From Propionibacteriaceae bacterium (GTDB lineage Bacteria > Actinomycetota > Actinomycetes > Propionibacteriales > Propionibacteriaceae), in contig JAIRKB010000081.1 of NCBI GenBank assembly GCA_031260385.1, forward strand, positions 1 through 7,509: a stretch of 7,509 bases of DNA, read 5' to 3'. The notes under the pieces were generated by a model. The model was not told where the DNA came from. It saw nothing but the letters and a program-made list of their open reading frames with translations, and searched no databases. Of the stretch, positions 1 through 6,122 are shown one piece after another (position 1 is the first letter of the stretch; each line of letters opens with the position of its first letter). The position numbers were made by a program, and so were the translations under genes.

Positions 1-11
1 CGCGCCGGGCA

Positions 12-64
12 ACCCCAACAAATAGTTGAGCGCCCCAAAGGGGCGCTCAACTATTTGTTGGGGT
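12..64 (-). terminator. Perfect 25-bp inverted repeat after tRNA-Gln, probable (bidirectional) terminator
   Basis: Positions 12-36 and 40-64 are exact reverse complements separated by three bases (AAA on the plus strand). In the tRNA-Gln transcript this forms a very stable hairpin with a GC-rich core (GAGCGCCCC/GGGGCGCTC at about 28-36 and 40-48) flanked by an AT-richer lower stem. There is no clean run of U after it; the distal arm continues with ACTATTTGTT. Actinobacterial terminators often lack a strong U-tract, and the symmetry would let it act from either side. The outer part of the arm (58-64) is the 3' acceptor strand of the tRNA itself, which is unusual. Terminator function is inferred from position and stability; the repeat itself is directly visible. 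Confidence 0.7.
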
Positions 65-129
65 ACCAGGACTCGAACCTGGACTAACGGAACCAGAATC
101 CGTTGGGCTGCCAATTACCCCATACCCCA
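58..129 (-). tRNA. tRNA-Gln (anticodon CUG)
   Basis: Read on the minus strand, the 72 bases fold as a standard cloverleaf. The acceptor stem is TGGGGTA with TACCCCA. The D arm has GGG/CCC and a GG in the loop. The anticodon stem is ACGGA/TCCGT around the loop TTCTGGT, giving anticodon CTG (reads CAG, glutamine). There is a four-base variable loop, and the T arm is CCAGG/CCTGG around TTCGAGT. The discriminator base is A (position 58), and the next bases are CAA, so the CCA end is not encoded and must be added after processing. The overall sequence resembles bacterial tRNA-Gln. It lies 45 bases downstream of the CPBP protease gene on the same strand and has its own promoter-like sequence. The 3' acceptor strand also belongs to a large inverted repeat. 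Confidence 0.96.
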
Positions 130-149
130 GGGGTTACTACCAAGGAATA

Positions 150-178
150 ACCTTAGCTGATCTCGGGGACTAGCTCAA
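150..178 (-). promoter_or_regulatory. Probable promoter of tRNA-Gln
   Basis: On the minus strand a -35-like TTGAGC (173-178) is followed after exactly 17 bases by TAAGGT (150-155), a TAnnnT -10 box. Transcription would start near 143, about 14 bases before the mature tRNA 5' end at 129. The -35 box overlaps the TGA stop codon of the upstream protease gene (175-177). This would give the tRNA its own expression even if the operon upstream is repressed. Motif matching only. Confidence 0.55.
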
Positions 179-1110
179 ATACTCGGCTTTCCAACGCGCA
201 TGGGCACTCGCATGGCGATGGCGACACCAACGCAGGCGGCGGCACAGACTGCGAACATCACGACATCGGAGAGGGACTGGGTCCACGCCACTTCGGTGGT
301 TGTCCGAATCTCAACCAGGTTCCCCATGAAGATCGCCAAACCGAAGGCGAAGAGGTTGTTGATGATGTGGATCATCACCGCCGCCTCAAGCCCACCGGTC
401 CGCCAGACCAGGATCCCGGCGAGGATCCCGAAGACAAACCGCGACCCAAACAACCAGGGATTCTGCACCCCATGGAAGATCGCGAAAACTAGGGCTGTGC
501 CGATGATCGGGAACCAGACATTCCTCACCACCGATCCGAGAGCCTGCATCAGGTAACCTCGGAAAACGACCTCCTCAGCGAGCGCCTGAAAGGGGGTGGT
601 GATCAGGACGACCACCAGGAACCAGCCCCACTGTGGTAGCGGTGACCAACCCGGCCCCGTCGCCCAATAATAAGCCGCCACCGCCCCAATTATCGGAATA
701 GACACCAGGGCACAGACGACCGCATAGCGCACCCGTACCCCCGCTGACACTGACCATAACCAGCGCATCCCCCGCCGGTGGATGAAACGTAGATAAGCCC
801 ACACAATCAGGATCATCATCCCCAAGGCAGCATGGGACGACAGAATCCCCCACGGCACCGCGAAAATCTGGCAGGCGGCAAAGAACGACTCCACATCCTC
901 CCCGCCTAAGCCCAGGAGATAACCGACCCCAACGAAAAGCATGTTGAACACCGGGACCAAGATCATCTGGGAGGTCACCACCAGGATCGCCATCACGATC
1001 CCGATGAAACGCAGTGAACCCATGCGCGGGTCATCACCCAAGCCAGTCAGCGACTCTGGATAGGTCGATCCTTCAATCGGTCGAGTTAGCGGCGAGAGGC
1101 CCTTACTCAT
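175..1110 (-). CDS. CPBP family intramembrane metalloprotease (CAAX protease / bacteriocin-processing family)
   Basis: The 311-residue protein is mostly hydrophobic, with segments at about 34-70, 92-112, 129-149, 162-178, 200-214, 224-237, 246-264 and 283-298, so it is a polytopic membrane protein. It carries the three signature motifs of the CPBP/Abi family (Pfam CPBP intramembrane metalloprotease): EEVVFRG at 179-185 (E179, E180, R184), FAIFH at 209-213 (H213), and HIINN at 248-252 (H248, N252). Family members related to Rce1 are intramembrane glutamate-dependent proteases; in bacteria many have unknown substrates, and some process or confer immunity to bacteriocins. The ATG overlaps the stop of the FAH-family gene by four bases (ATGA), and a GAGG lies just upstream, so translation is probably coupled. 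It appears to be the last protein gene of the ilvE operon. No bacteriocin-like partner is seen, so a specific role cannot be given. Confidence 0.88.
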   Translation of the reverse strand: MSKGLSPLTRPIEGSTYPESLTGLGDDPRMGSLRFIGIVMAILVVTSQMILVPVFNMLFVGVGYLLGLGGEDVESFFAACQIFAVPWGILSSHAALGMMILIVWAYLRFIHRRGMRWLWSVSAGVRVRYAVVCALVSIPIIGAVAAYYWATGPGWSPLPQWGWFLVVVLITTPFQALAEEVVFRGYLMQALGSVVRNVWFPIIGTALVFAIFHGVQNPWLFGSRFVFGILAGILVWRTGGLEAAVMIHIINNLFAFGLAIFMGNLVEIRTTTEVAWTQSLSDVVMFAVCAAACVGVAIAMRVPMRVGKPSI

Positions 1111-1898
1111 TCCTCAGCTCCAATCACCGGATTCGTCAGCACTCCCAGCTCCTCAATTTCGATCGACACCGATTGGCCCGCCCTCAAAACCGGTGCCTCA
1201 CCAAGCTTGCCACATAAGATCACATCCCCCGGCAACAAGGTCATCACCGAGGAGACGAGACGAACAATCTCCGCTACTGGCTTGTGAACGTCCCTCGTTG
1301 ACGCCCGGCTCACCACCTCATCGTCAAGTTGAGCGGTGACCGCCAGGTTGCCAACCTCCTCGAGGCTGAGGTGGGTGATGATCCACGGTCCCAGCGGGGT
1401 GAAGGAATCCCAAGACTTCGCAAGCCCCCAGGGCATCCCGTCACCCTGGAGGTCGGTAGCCGTGACATCATTGGCGACCGTATAACCAAAGATCACCTCC
1501 GGAACCCGCTCGAGGGTCACCGACCGGCAGATCCGCGAAATCACGATCGCCAACTCCGCTTCGAGCACGGTTGCTGAGCTGAGGGAAGGGATTTGGATCG
1601 CCTCCCCCGGCCCAATCACCGAAGTATTCGGTTTGATAAACAACCCCGGATAACCCTCACCGGCCTGCCCCGCCGGATAAGCGCGAGCGATCGTACCAAC
1701 AACCTTGGAGCGCGGTAGAACCGGGGCTAACAGACGGACCGACTCCAGTGCGTGACGGACGCCGGTTAGGGTGACCCCTCCGGAGAAGGGGTCACCACTA
1801 AGGTCCGACACGGTGCCCGGAAAGCCACCGCCATCGGCCTCCAGCTCCACCACGCCATAATGGATCGCATCGGCGACCGCATAGCGAGCAATTCTCAT
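1107..1898 (-). CDS. Fumarylacetoacetate hydrolase (FAH) family protein
   Basis: The 263-residue protein is a FAH-fold enzyme of the short bacterial type, which includes 2-hydroxyhepta-2,4-dienedioate isomerases, acylpyruvases and oxaloacetate-handling enzymes. Visible family motifs are LFIKPNTSVIGPGE (86-99), the metal-binding EAE (E113, E115), NDVTATDLQ (143-151, with D144 as third metal ligand), AKSWDSFTPLGPW (160-172, K161), and PGDVILCG (223-230). The usual TGTP-G stretch near the end is replaced here by CGKLGEA (229-235), so substrate specificity may differ. The start ATG is 9 bases after the stop of cimA, with no convincing ribosome binding site, so coupling to cimA translation is likely. 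A relative (Rv2993c, from memory) sits near leuB and the glutamyl-tRNA synthetase gene in mycobacteria, which suggests a conserved but unexplained association. Substrate unknown; the family call is firm. Confidence 0.9.
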   Translation of the reverse strand: MRIARYAVADAIHYGVVELEADGGGFPGTVSDLSGDPFSGGVTLTGVRHALESVRLLAPVLPRSKVVGTIARAYPAGQAGEGYPGLFIKPNTSVIGPGEAIQIPSLSSATVLEAELAIVISRICRSVTLERVPEVIFGYTVANDVTATDLQGDGMPWGLAKSWDSFTPLGPWIITHLSLEEVGNLAVTAQLDDEVVSRASTRDVHKPVAEIVRLVSSVMTLLPGDVILCGKLGEAPVLRAGQSVSIEIEELGVLTNPVIGAEE

Positions 1899-1907
1899 GA
1901 CATCAGT

Positions 1908-3488
1908 CTAGTAGGCGACACAGAGCGCGTAGGTATAGGCCTCAACCAAGGCCTCCCAGGAGGCTTCCACGACATTGCCACCGACGCCGACTGTGGTCCA
2001 GGTCTTGGATCCCATCCGCGTGTCAATCAGAACCCGGGTCGTCGCATCCGTCCCGCGTCCCTCGTCAAGCAGACGCACCCGATAGTCAACCAGTTCGATG
2101 GTCGCCATCTGCGGGTAACGCGGGGTCAGAGCCGCCCGCAACGCCTGATCAAGGGCATTCACCGGGCCATTGCCTTCACCAACGTACGGCTTGGCAGGCT
2201 CGTCCGCGAAACCGACCCGAATCACCGCCTGGGACTCTTCGTCCTGGTCGGTGAAGACCCGCCAACCCGCGATCTGACACAGGTCGAGATCCGCCCCGAG
2301 TTCGGCGCGAATCAGCAGATCGAAGGAGGCATCCGCCGCCTCATAGGAGTAACCCTCCGCCTCGCGTTCCTTCACCTTTTCCGCCAACCGAGCGGCTGTC
2401 TCGCGCTCCGATAGATCATGACCGAGTTGCTCAGCCTTGATCTGGATATTGGCCCGTCCGGCCATATCGGAGATCAGCATTCGCATACCATTGCCGACTA
2501 GTTCCGGATCGATGTGCTGGTAGAGGTTGGCATCAACCTTGATCGCCGAGGCGTGCAAACCAGCCTTGTGAGCGAAACTCGACACCCCTAGATAGGGTTG
2601 GCGTGCCCAAGGAGTCTGATTGGTGATGTCAGCCACCGAATGAGCGATCCGGGTGAGATCCCGCAAGGCCTCATCAGTGATGACATCCCAGCCATACTTC
2701 AGCTTGAGGTTGGCGATCACGGTGGTCAGGTCGGCATTGCCAGTCCGCTCGCCGTAACCGTTCATCGTGCCTTGAACATGCATGATGCCGGCATCAACCC
2801 CAGCCAGGGTGTTGGCCACCGCGCAGCCGGTGTCATTGTGACAATGGATCCCAAGTTGACCACCGAGCTTGGCGACATCGGCGACAATCTCGCGCACCAT
2901 CCCGGGCAACATCCCGCCATTGGTGTCGCAGAGGATCACGACCTCTGCCCCCGCCTCGGCCGCCGTTGCCACCGCCATCTTGGCATAGGTCGGATTGTCT
3001 AAATAGCCATTGAAGAAGTGTTCGCAGTCAACAAAGACCCGCCGCCCCTGACTGATCAGGTAGGTCACGGTGTCTTCGATCATTGCCAGGTTCTCTTCCT
3101 GGGTGGTCTTCAGGGCGTCCCGGACATGGCGGTCGTGGGATTTCGCCACCACACAGATCACTTCGGTGTTGGCATCCAGTAGGGCCTTGGTCAGCGGATC
3201 AGTCGCCGCAGTCATCCCGACGCGCCGCGTCGCCCCAAAAGCGACCAGGGTGGCATTCTTGAGCTGCAGTTTCTCGGCGGCGAGGCGGAAGAACTCCGTC
3301 TCATTCGGGTTAGCGCCCGGCCAGCCGCCCTCAATGAAGGTGACGCCTAGTTCATCAAGCAACCCCGCAATTCGCAGCTTGTCATGTACGGTCAGACGCA
3401 AGCCTTCTTGCTGGGCGCCATCGCGCAAGGTCGTATCAAAAACATGAAAAGTCTCTGGCTTAGCCAGTTTTAGGTTTCCTAGTAACAT
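1908..3488 (-). CDS. cimA: (R)-citramalate synthase (CimA-type, alpha-isopropylmalate synthase family)
   Basis: The 526-residue enzyme is predicted to condense pyruvate and acetyl-CoA to (R)-citramalate, the first step of the threonine-independent isoleucine pathway. The N-terminal HMGL-like TIM barrel (about 14-290) has DTTLRDGAQQEG (18-29, R22, D23), FIEGGWPGANPNE (51-63), FVDCEHFFNGY (152-162), CDTNGG (187-192), the metal-binding IHCHND (214-219, H215 and H217) and VQGTMNGYGERTGNADL (238-254). A linker with GVSSFAHKAGLHASA (301-315) and SDMAGRANI (340-348) leads to the C-terminal LeuA-type allosteric dimer domain (about 385-526) with GEGNGPVNALD (437-447) and DYRVRLLDEGRGT (468-480). The FIEGGWPGANP motif, the EHFFNGY motif and the length fit the CimA subgroup rather than LeuA. 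In-family departures include C155 before EH and T249 in GERTGN. Its ATG follows the ilvE stop directly (TAAATG), and a GGAG inside the end of ilvE is well placed. Pyruvate specificity is inferred from subgroup motifs, not proven. Confidence 0.9.
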   Translation of the reverse strand: MLLGNLKLAKPETFHVFDTTLRDGAQQEGLRLTVHDKLRIAGLLDELGVTFIEGGWPGANPNETEFFRLAAEKLQLKNATLVAFGATRRVGMTAATDPLTKALLDANTEVICVVAKSHDRHVRDALKTTQEENLAMIEDTVTYLISQGRRVFVDCEHFFNGYLDNPTYAKMAVATAAEAGAEVVILCDTNGGMLPGMVREIVADVAKLGGQLGIHCHNDTGCAVANTLAGVDAGIMHVQGTMNGYGERTGNADLTTVIANLKLKYGWDVITDEALRDLTRIAHSVADITNQTPWARQPYLGVSSFAHKAGLHASAIKVDANLYQHIDPELVGNGMRMLISDMAGRANIQIKAEQLGHDLSERETAARLAEKVKEREAEGYSYEAADASFDLLIRAELGADLDLCQIAGWRVFTDQDEESQAVIRVGFADEPAKPYVGEGNGPVNALDQALRAALTPRYPQMATIELVDYRVRLLDEGRGTDATTRVLIDTRMGSKTWTTVGVGGNVVEASWEALVEAYTYALCVAY

Positions 3489-4625
3489 TTAAAGCTCCAC
3501 TTTCTGCATCCAGCCGTACATATCGTCACGGCGACCCCACTGAATATCGATCAACTGCGAGCGGATCGCCCGAGTTGCCTCACCGCAAGGCGCCGCCAAG
3601 GAATAGCGGGCCAGCTCACCATCGACCACCTGGACCAGGCTGGCGATCGGGGTAACTACCGCCGCCGTGCCACAGGCAAAGGCCTCGGTAATCTCGCCCG
3701 CGCTAATTCGATCGAATAGTTCACTCAAACTGAGCGGACGTACTTCGCAGGTGAGACCGAGGCTGGGTGCCAGGGTGAGGATCGAATCGCGCGTAATCCC
3801 CTCCAGGATCGTCCCGGAGGTCGGCGGGGTAATTAGACAACCGTCTTTGGTGACGGCAAAAAAGTTCATGCCCCCGAGTTCCTCGACATACTCGTGGGTG
3901 GCAGCATCGGTGAATAACACCTGGGAACAGTCATAGGTGGCCCCCTCGCGCTGAGCGAGCAAAGCCGAGGCGTAGTTACCGCCACACTTGGCCGCGCCCG
4001 TACCTCCCTCACCGGCCCGGGAATAGGTGGTGGTGACGTAGATATTGACTGGCGTTAGACCGTCCGCGAAGTAGGGTGCCGCCGGGCCGCCGACCACTGC
4101 ATAGGTGACCCGCATCGCCGAGCGTACGCCAAGGAAAGACTCATCAGCGAACATCACCGGGCGCAGGTAGTAGCTCATCTCACCGCCACTCGGCACCCAC
4201 GCGGCATCCGCCCGCCCCAAGGCGCGCACCGAAGTCAGGAAGTCCGCTTCAGGCAACACCGGCAGGTCCAGGCGTTGGGCCGAACGCGCGAGACGCTGCG
4301 CGTTCGCTTCCGGGCGGAAGAGCCAGATCGTGTCATCAGCGCGCCGGTAGAACTTCAAACCCTCGAAAATCTCTTGACCATAGTGGAAGACGGCCGTTCC
4401 CAGCGTCATTGGCCAAGGGCGATATTGCTCAACCTTGGAGTCATGCCAACCCTCGGCCTTGGTCCAGGTCGCGACCGCCATGTGATCGGAAAAATAGTCG
4501 ACAAAACCGGGGTTGGCGAAGATCTCCGCCAACCGCTCTGGGGCGGTGCGGCGGGTATTTTCAACTAGTTCAAATGGCAGCGACATAGAGCCAGCGTATA
4601 TCACCGGTTCAAGTGGCGTGAGCAT
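3489..4625 (-). CDS. ilvE: Branched-chain amino acid aminotransferase
   Basis: The 378-residue protein is a PLP-dependent class IV (fold type IV) aminotransferase of the larger BCAT type. It catalyses the reversible final step of leucine, isoleucine and valine synthesis with glutamate as amino donor. Landmarks are FSDHMAVATW (45-54), HYGQEIFEGLKFYR (81-94), SYYLRPVMFA (151-160), TGAAKCGGNYA (209-219, with K213 as the Schiff-base lysine), EELGGMNFF (248-256), PTSGTILEGITRDS (268-281) and EAFACGTAAVVTPI (314-327). The start chosen gives 13 residues more than a second ATG at codon 14 (4586), which would better match usual family N termini. However, the predicted promoter starts transcription near 4640, and a GGGA lies before the first ATG, whereas the inner ATG has no visible ribosome binding site. 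It is first in the ilvE-cimA-FAH-CPBP run and is divergent from leuB. Confidence 0.95.
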   Translation of the reverse strand: MLTPLEPVIYAGSMSLPFELVENTRRTAPERLAEIFANPGFVDYFSDHMAVATWTKAEGWHDSKVEQYRPWPMTLGTAVFHYGQEIFEGLKFYRRADDTIWLFRPEANAQRLARSAQRLDLPVLPEADFLTSVRALGRADAAWVPSGGEMSYYLRPVMFADESFLGVRSAMRVTYAVVGGPAAPYFADGLTPVNIYVTTTYSRAGEGGTGAAKCGGNYASALLAQREGATYDCSQVLFTDAATHEYVEELGGMNFFAVTKDGCLITPPTSGTILEGITRDSILTLAPSLGLTCEVRPLSLSELFDRISAGEITEAFACGTAAVVTPIASLVQVVDGELARYSLAAPCGEATRAIRSQLIDIQWGRRDDMYGWMQKVEL

Positions 4626-4646
4626 GTTCCGAATCCCGGCGTGCCG

Positions 4647-4685
4647 ATTTGAGACGCTTTGTCTCGCCAGTCAAGCGTGTTTTTT
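4647..4685 (-). promoter_or_regulatory. Probable ilvE operon promoter with upstream A-tract
   Basis: On the minus strand TTGACT (4669-4674) matches five of six -35 consensus bases. TCAAAT (4647-4652) lies 16 bases further and matches four of six -10 bases. A run of six A (4680-4685) sits five bases upstream of the -35, where a proximal UP element would bind RNA polymerase alpha subunits. The predicted start near 4640 leaves a leader of only about 15 bases before the ATG at 4625. Motif matching only. Confidence 0.5.
4651..4665. promoter_or_regulatory. Inverted repeat GAGAC-N5-GTCTC, possible operator
   Basis: GAGAC at 4651-4655 and GTCTC at 4661-4665 form a 15-base symmetric element located between the predicted -35 and -10 boxes of ilvE, in the 92-base divergent region shared with leuB. 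That position is typical of a repressor site. In actinobacteria, leucine genes are controlled by the IclR-family regulators LtbR/NdgR. Whether this sequence fits their consensus could not be checked here, so no regulator is assigned. Confidence 0.35.
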
Positions 4686-4711
4686 GTATCCCGACCCAAT
4701 CCATCTAGGGT
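4684..4711 (+). promoter_or_regulatory. Possible leuB promoter giving a near-leaderless mRNA
   Basis: TAGGGT (4706-4711) is a TAnnnT -10 box, preceded after 16 bases by a weak -35-like TTGTAT (4684-4689). It ends six bases before the leuB ATG, so transcription would start at or next to the start codon. That is the layout of leaderless genes, which are common in actinobacteria. The same bases include AGGG (4707-4710), seven bases from the ATG, which could instead be a Shine-Dalgarno sequence served by a promoter further upstream. The two readings exclude each other and cannot be separated by eye. Confidence 0.3.
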
Positions 4712-4717
4712 TAATGT

Positions 4718-5761
4718 ATGAGTGAACTTATTGCAGTCATCCCCGGTGATGGCATTGGACCTGAGGTCATGGATCAGACAACTCGGGTTCTCACCCATGT
4801 CCGGCCCGACTTACGCTTCGAGACCTACCAGTTGGGGGCCGAGCATTGGCAGAAGACCGGTGAGGTCCTGTCTGATGAGACCCTTGCCCGGCTAGCGGAG
4901 GCCGATGCGATCCTGCTCGGGGCGGTTGGTGCCGCCCCCGGCTCCAAGGCGATACCCTCCGGTTTGATCGAACGCGGTCTGCTGCTCAAGTTGCGTTTCC
5001 ACTTTGACCACGCCGTCAACCTGCGACCCTCCAAGCTCTACCCCGGGCTCCCCACTCCGCTAGCCGAGTCGGTGGTCGCCGACAAGTTGATTGATTTTGT
5101 TGTCGTACGGGAGGGTACGGAAGGTCTCTACGCTGGCAATGGGGGCCGTTTCCGCCCCGACACCCCCCAAGAGGTCGCCACCGAGGTCTCGATCAACACT
5201 GCTCATGGGGTCGAGCGGGTCGTCCGCTACGCCTTCGACCTGGCCCGCGATCGTCGCGGCCAACTGACCTTAGTTCACAAACACAACGTCCTAGTCAACG
5301 CCGGCACGCTATGGCGCCGCGTCGTTGCCGAGATTGGTGAGCAATATCCCGATGTGACCACCGACTATCTTCACGTTGACGCCGCCACCATTATGTTGGT
5401 CACCAACCCGGATCGCTTCGATGTCATCGTCACCGATAACCTCTTCGGCGACATCCTGACCGATGAAGCCGCCGCCATCACCGGTGGGATCGGTTTAGCC
5501 GCCAGCGCTAATCTCAATCTCTCCGGCACCTACCCCTCGATGTTCGAGCCGGTCCACGGCTCCGCCCCCGACATCGCCGACCAAGGCATCGCCGACCCCC
5601 GGGCCGCCATCCTGTCTGGCGCCATGCTCCTCGACCACCTCGGCCACCGCGCCGACGGCGACCACATCCGCCGAGCCGTCGAAACAGATATTGTTCAAAC
5701 CATTGGCGTGCGTCGAGGAACCAGCGCCGTCGGCGACGCCATCCTCGCCGCCCTCGGTTAA
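4718..5761 (+). CDS. leuB: 3-isopropylmalate dehydrogenase
   Basis: The 347-residue cytosolic enzyme oxidises and decarboxylates 3-isopropylmalate with NAD+ in leucine synthesis. It can also act on 3-methylmalate in the citramalate route to 2-oxobutyrate. Family motifs are IPGDGIGPEV (8-17), LLLKLRFHFDHAVNLRP (88-104, substrate-binding R93 and R103), REGTEGLYAG (131-140, R131 and catalytic Y138), VHKHNVLVNAG (186-196, catalytic K188), HVDAATIMLV (219-228, D221), TDNLFGDILTDEAA (239-252, metal ligands D245 and D249) and FEPVHGSAPDIA (276-287). The length is that of the compact actinobacterial LeuB. Start: the ATG at 4718 is followed directly by the conserved N terminus and preceded by AGGG at seven bases. 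An ATG four bases earlier is out of frame and soon stops. It is transcribed away from ilvE-cimA; leuC and leuD are not in the window. Confidence 0.96.
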   Translation: MSELIAVIPGDGIGPEVMDQTTRVLTHVRPDLRFETYQLGAEHWQKTGEVLSDETLARLAEADAILLGAVGAAPGSKAIPSGLIERGLLLKLRFHFDHAVNLRPSKLYPGLPTPLAESVVADKLIDFVVVREGTEGLYAGNGGRFRPDTPQEVATEVSINTAHGVERVVRYAFDLARDRRGQLTLVHKHNVLVNAGTLWRRVVAEIGEQYPDVTTDYLHVDAATIMLVTNPDRFDVIVTDNLFGDILTDEAAAITGGIGLAASANLNLSGTYPSMFEPVHGSAPDIADQGIADPRAAILSGAMLLDHLGHRADGDHIRRAVETDIVQTIGVRRGTSAVGDAILAALG

Positions 5762-5804
5762 GGTGCCTAGGGTCTGACGTTACTTCAAGAAGTCGCGAGA
5801 AGGG
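5762..5804. other. Convergent junction leuB / toxin gene without clear terminator
   Basis: These 43 bases separate the 3' ends of leuB and the toxin gene. The only self-complementary element seen is ACTTC-AA-GAAGT at 5782-5793, whose two-base loop makes it a weak hairpin, and no U-tract follows on either strand. Readthrough from either side would produce antisense RNA of the neighbour. Confidence 0.4.
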
Positions 5805-6122
5805 TCAATTACCGAGTCTGTCGCGCCAGTAACCTGGTCGCCGATGCTGATGGGCGTACGCAAGAATTATTATCTCCTCGCTACGCTGGTAGTAAACCAC
5901 CCGATAGGGAAAACGATGGACCTTCCGGCTCCGGACTGAGGGTTGCTCATCCCACTCTTGAACCAAAGGCCAAGTCTCCGGCGCATCGAGAACATCGTCA
6001 ACCGCCTCCTCAAAGCAGTCGATTAACGCATCACCAAGACCATCACCATGTTCAGCGTAGTATCTAACAGCTTCAAGGTAGTCTTCGCGAGCGGCGGGAT
6101 GATCAATCCGCATTGATGTCAC
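5805..6122 (-). CDS. RelE/ParE-family toxin of a type II toxin-antitoxin module
   Basis: The protein has 105 residues from GTG at 6122, or 102 from ATG at 6113. It has the RelE/ParE toxin layout: an N-terminal helical hairpin (HPAAREDYLEAVRYYAEH, about 8-25, and GDALIDCFEEAVDDVL, about 30-45), a WP at 51-52, then the strand-rich core RSRKVHRFPYRVVYYQR (64-80) and IIILAYAHQHRRPGYWRDRL (84-103). The FPYRVVYY and AHQHRRPGYW segments are typical of ParE-like members. Such toxins either poison gyrase (ParE) or cut mRNA on the ribosome (RelE); the sequence alone does not decide which. It follows the antitoxin gene: a GTG start would overlap its stop (GTGA), while the ATG lies five bases after the stop. 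Neither has a strong ribosome binding site, so coupled translation is likely. Either start is acceptable. Confidence 0.9.
   Translation of the reverse strand: MTSMRIDHPAAREDYLEAVRYYAEHGDGLGDALIDCFEEAVDDVLDAPETWPLVQEWDEQPSVRSRKVHRFPYRVVYYQRSEEIIILAYAHQHRRPGYWRDRLGN

Noticed and set aside
1..11. End of another gene or tRNA at the left edge
   Set aside because: Eleven bases are too few to support any call; they do not read as a recognisable tRNA end.
58..129. tRNA 3' end as a phage or island attachment site
   Set aside because: No integrase, no second copy of the tRNA 3' end in direct orientation and no mobile genes are present in the window; the copy seen is inverted and fits a hairpin.
1860..2414. 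184-codon open frame on the plus strand inside cimA
   Set aside because: It is antisense to conserved cimA sequence, its translation is low-complexity R/G/H/P-rich without motifs, and the minus-strand product is clearly real.
4584..4586. Second ATG (codon 14) as the ilvE start
   Set aside because: It fits family N termini but has no ribosome binding site, and the promoter-like sequence places transcription just before the first ATG; kept as an alternative only.
5782..5793. ACTTC-AA-GAAGT as a terminator between leuB and the toxin gene
   Set aside because: The stem is five bases with a two-base loop, with no GC-rich core and no U-tract; too weak to call.
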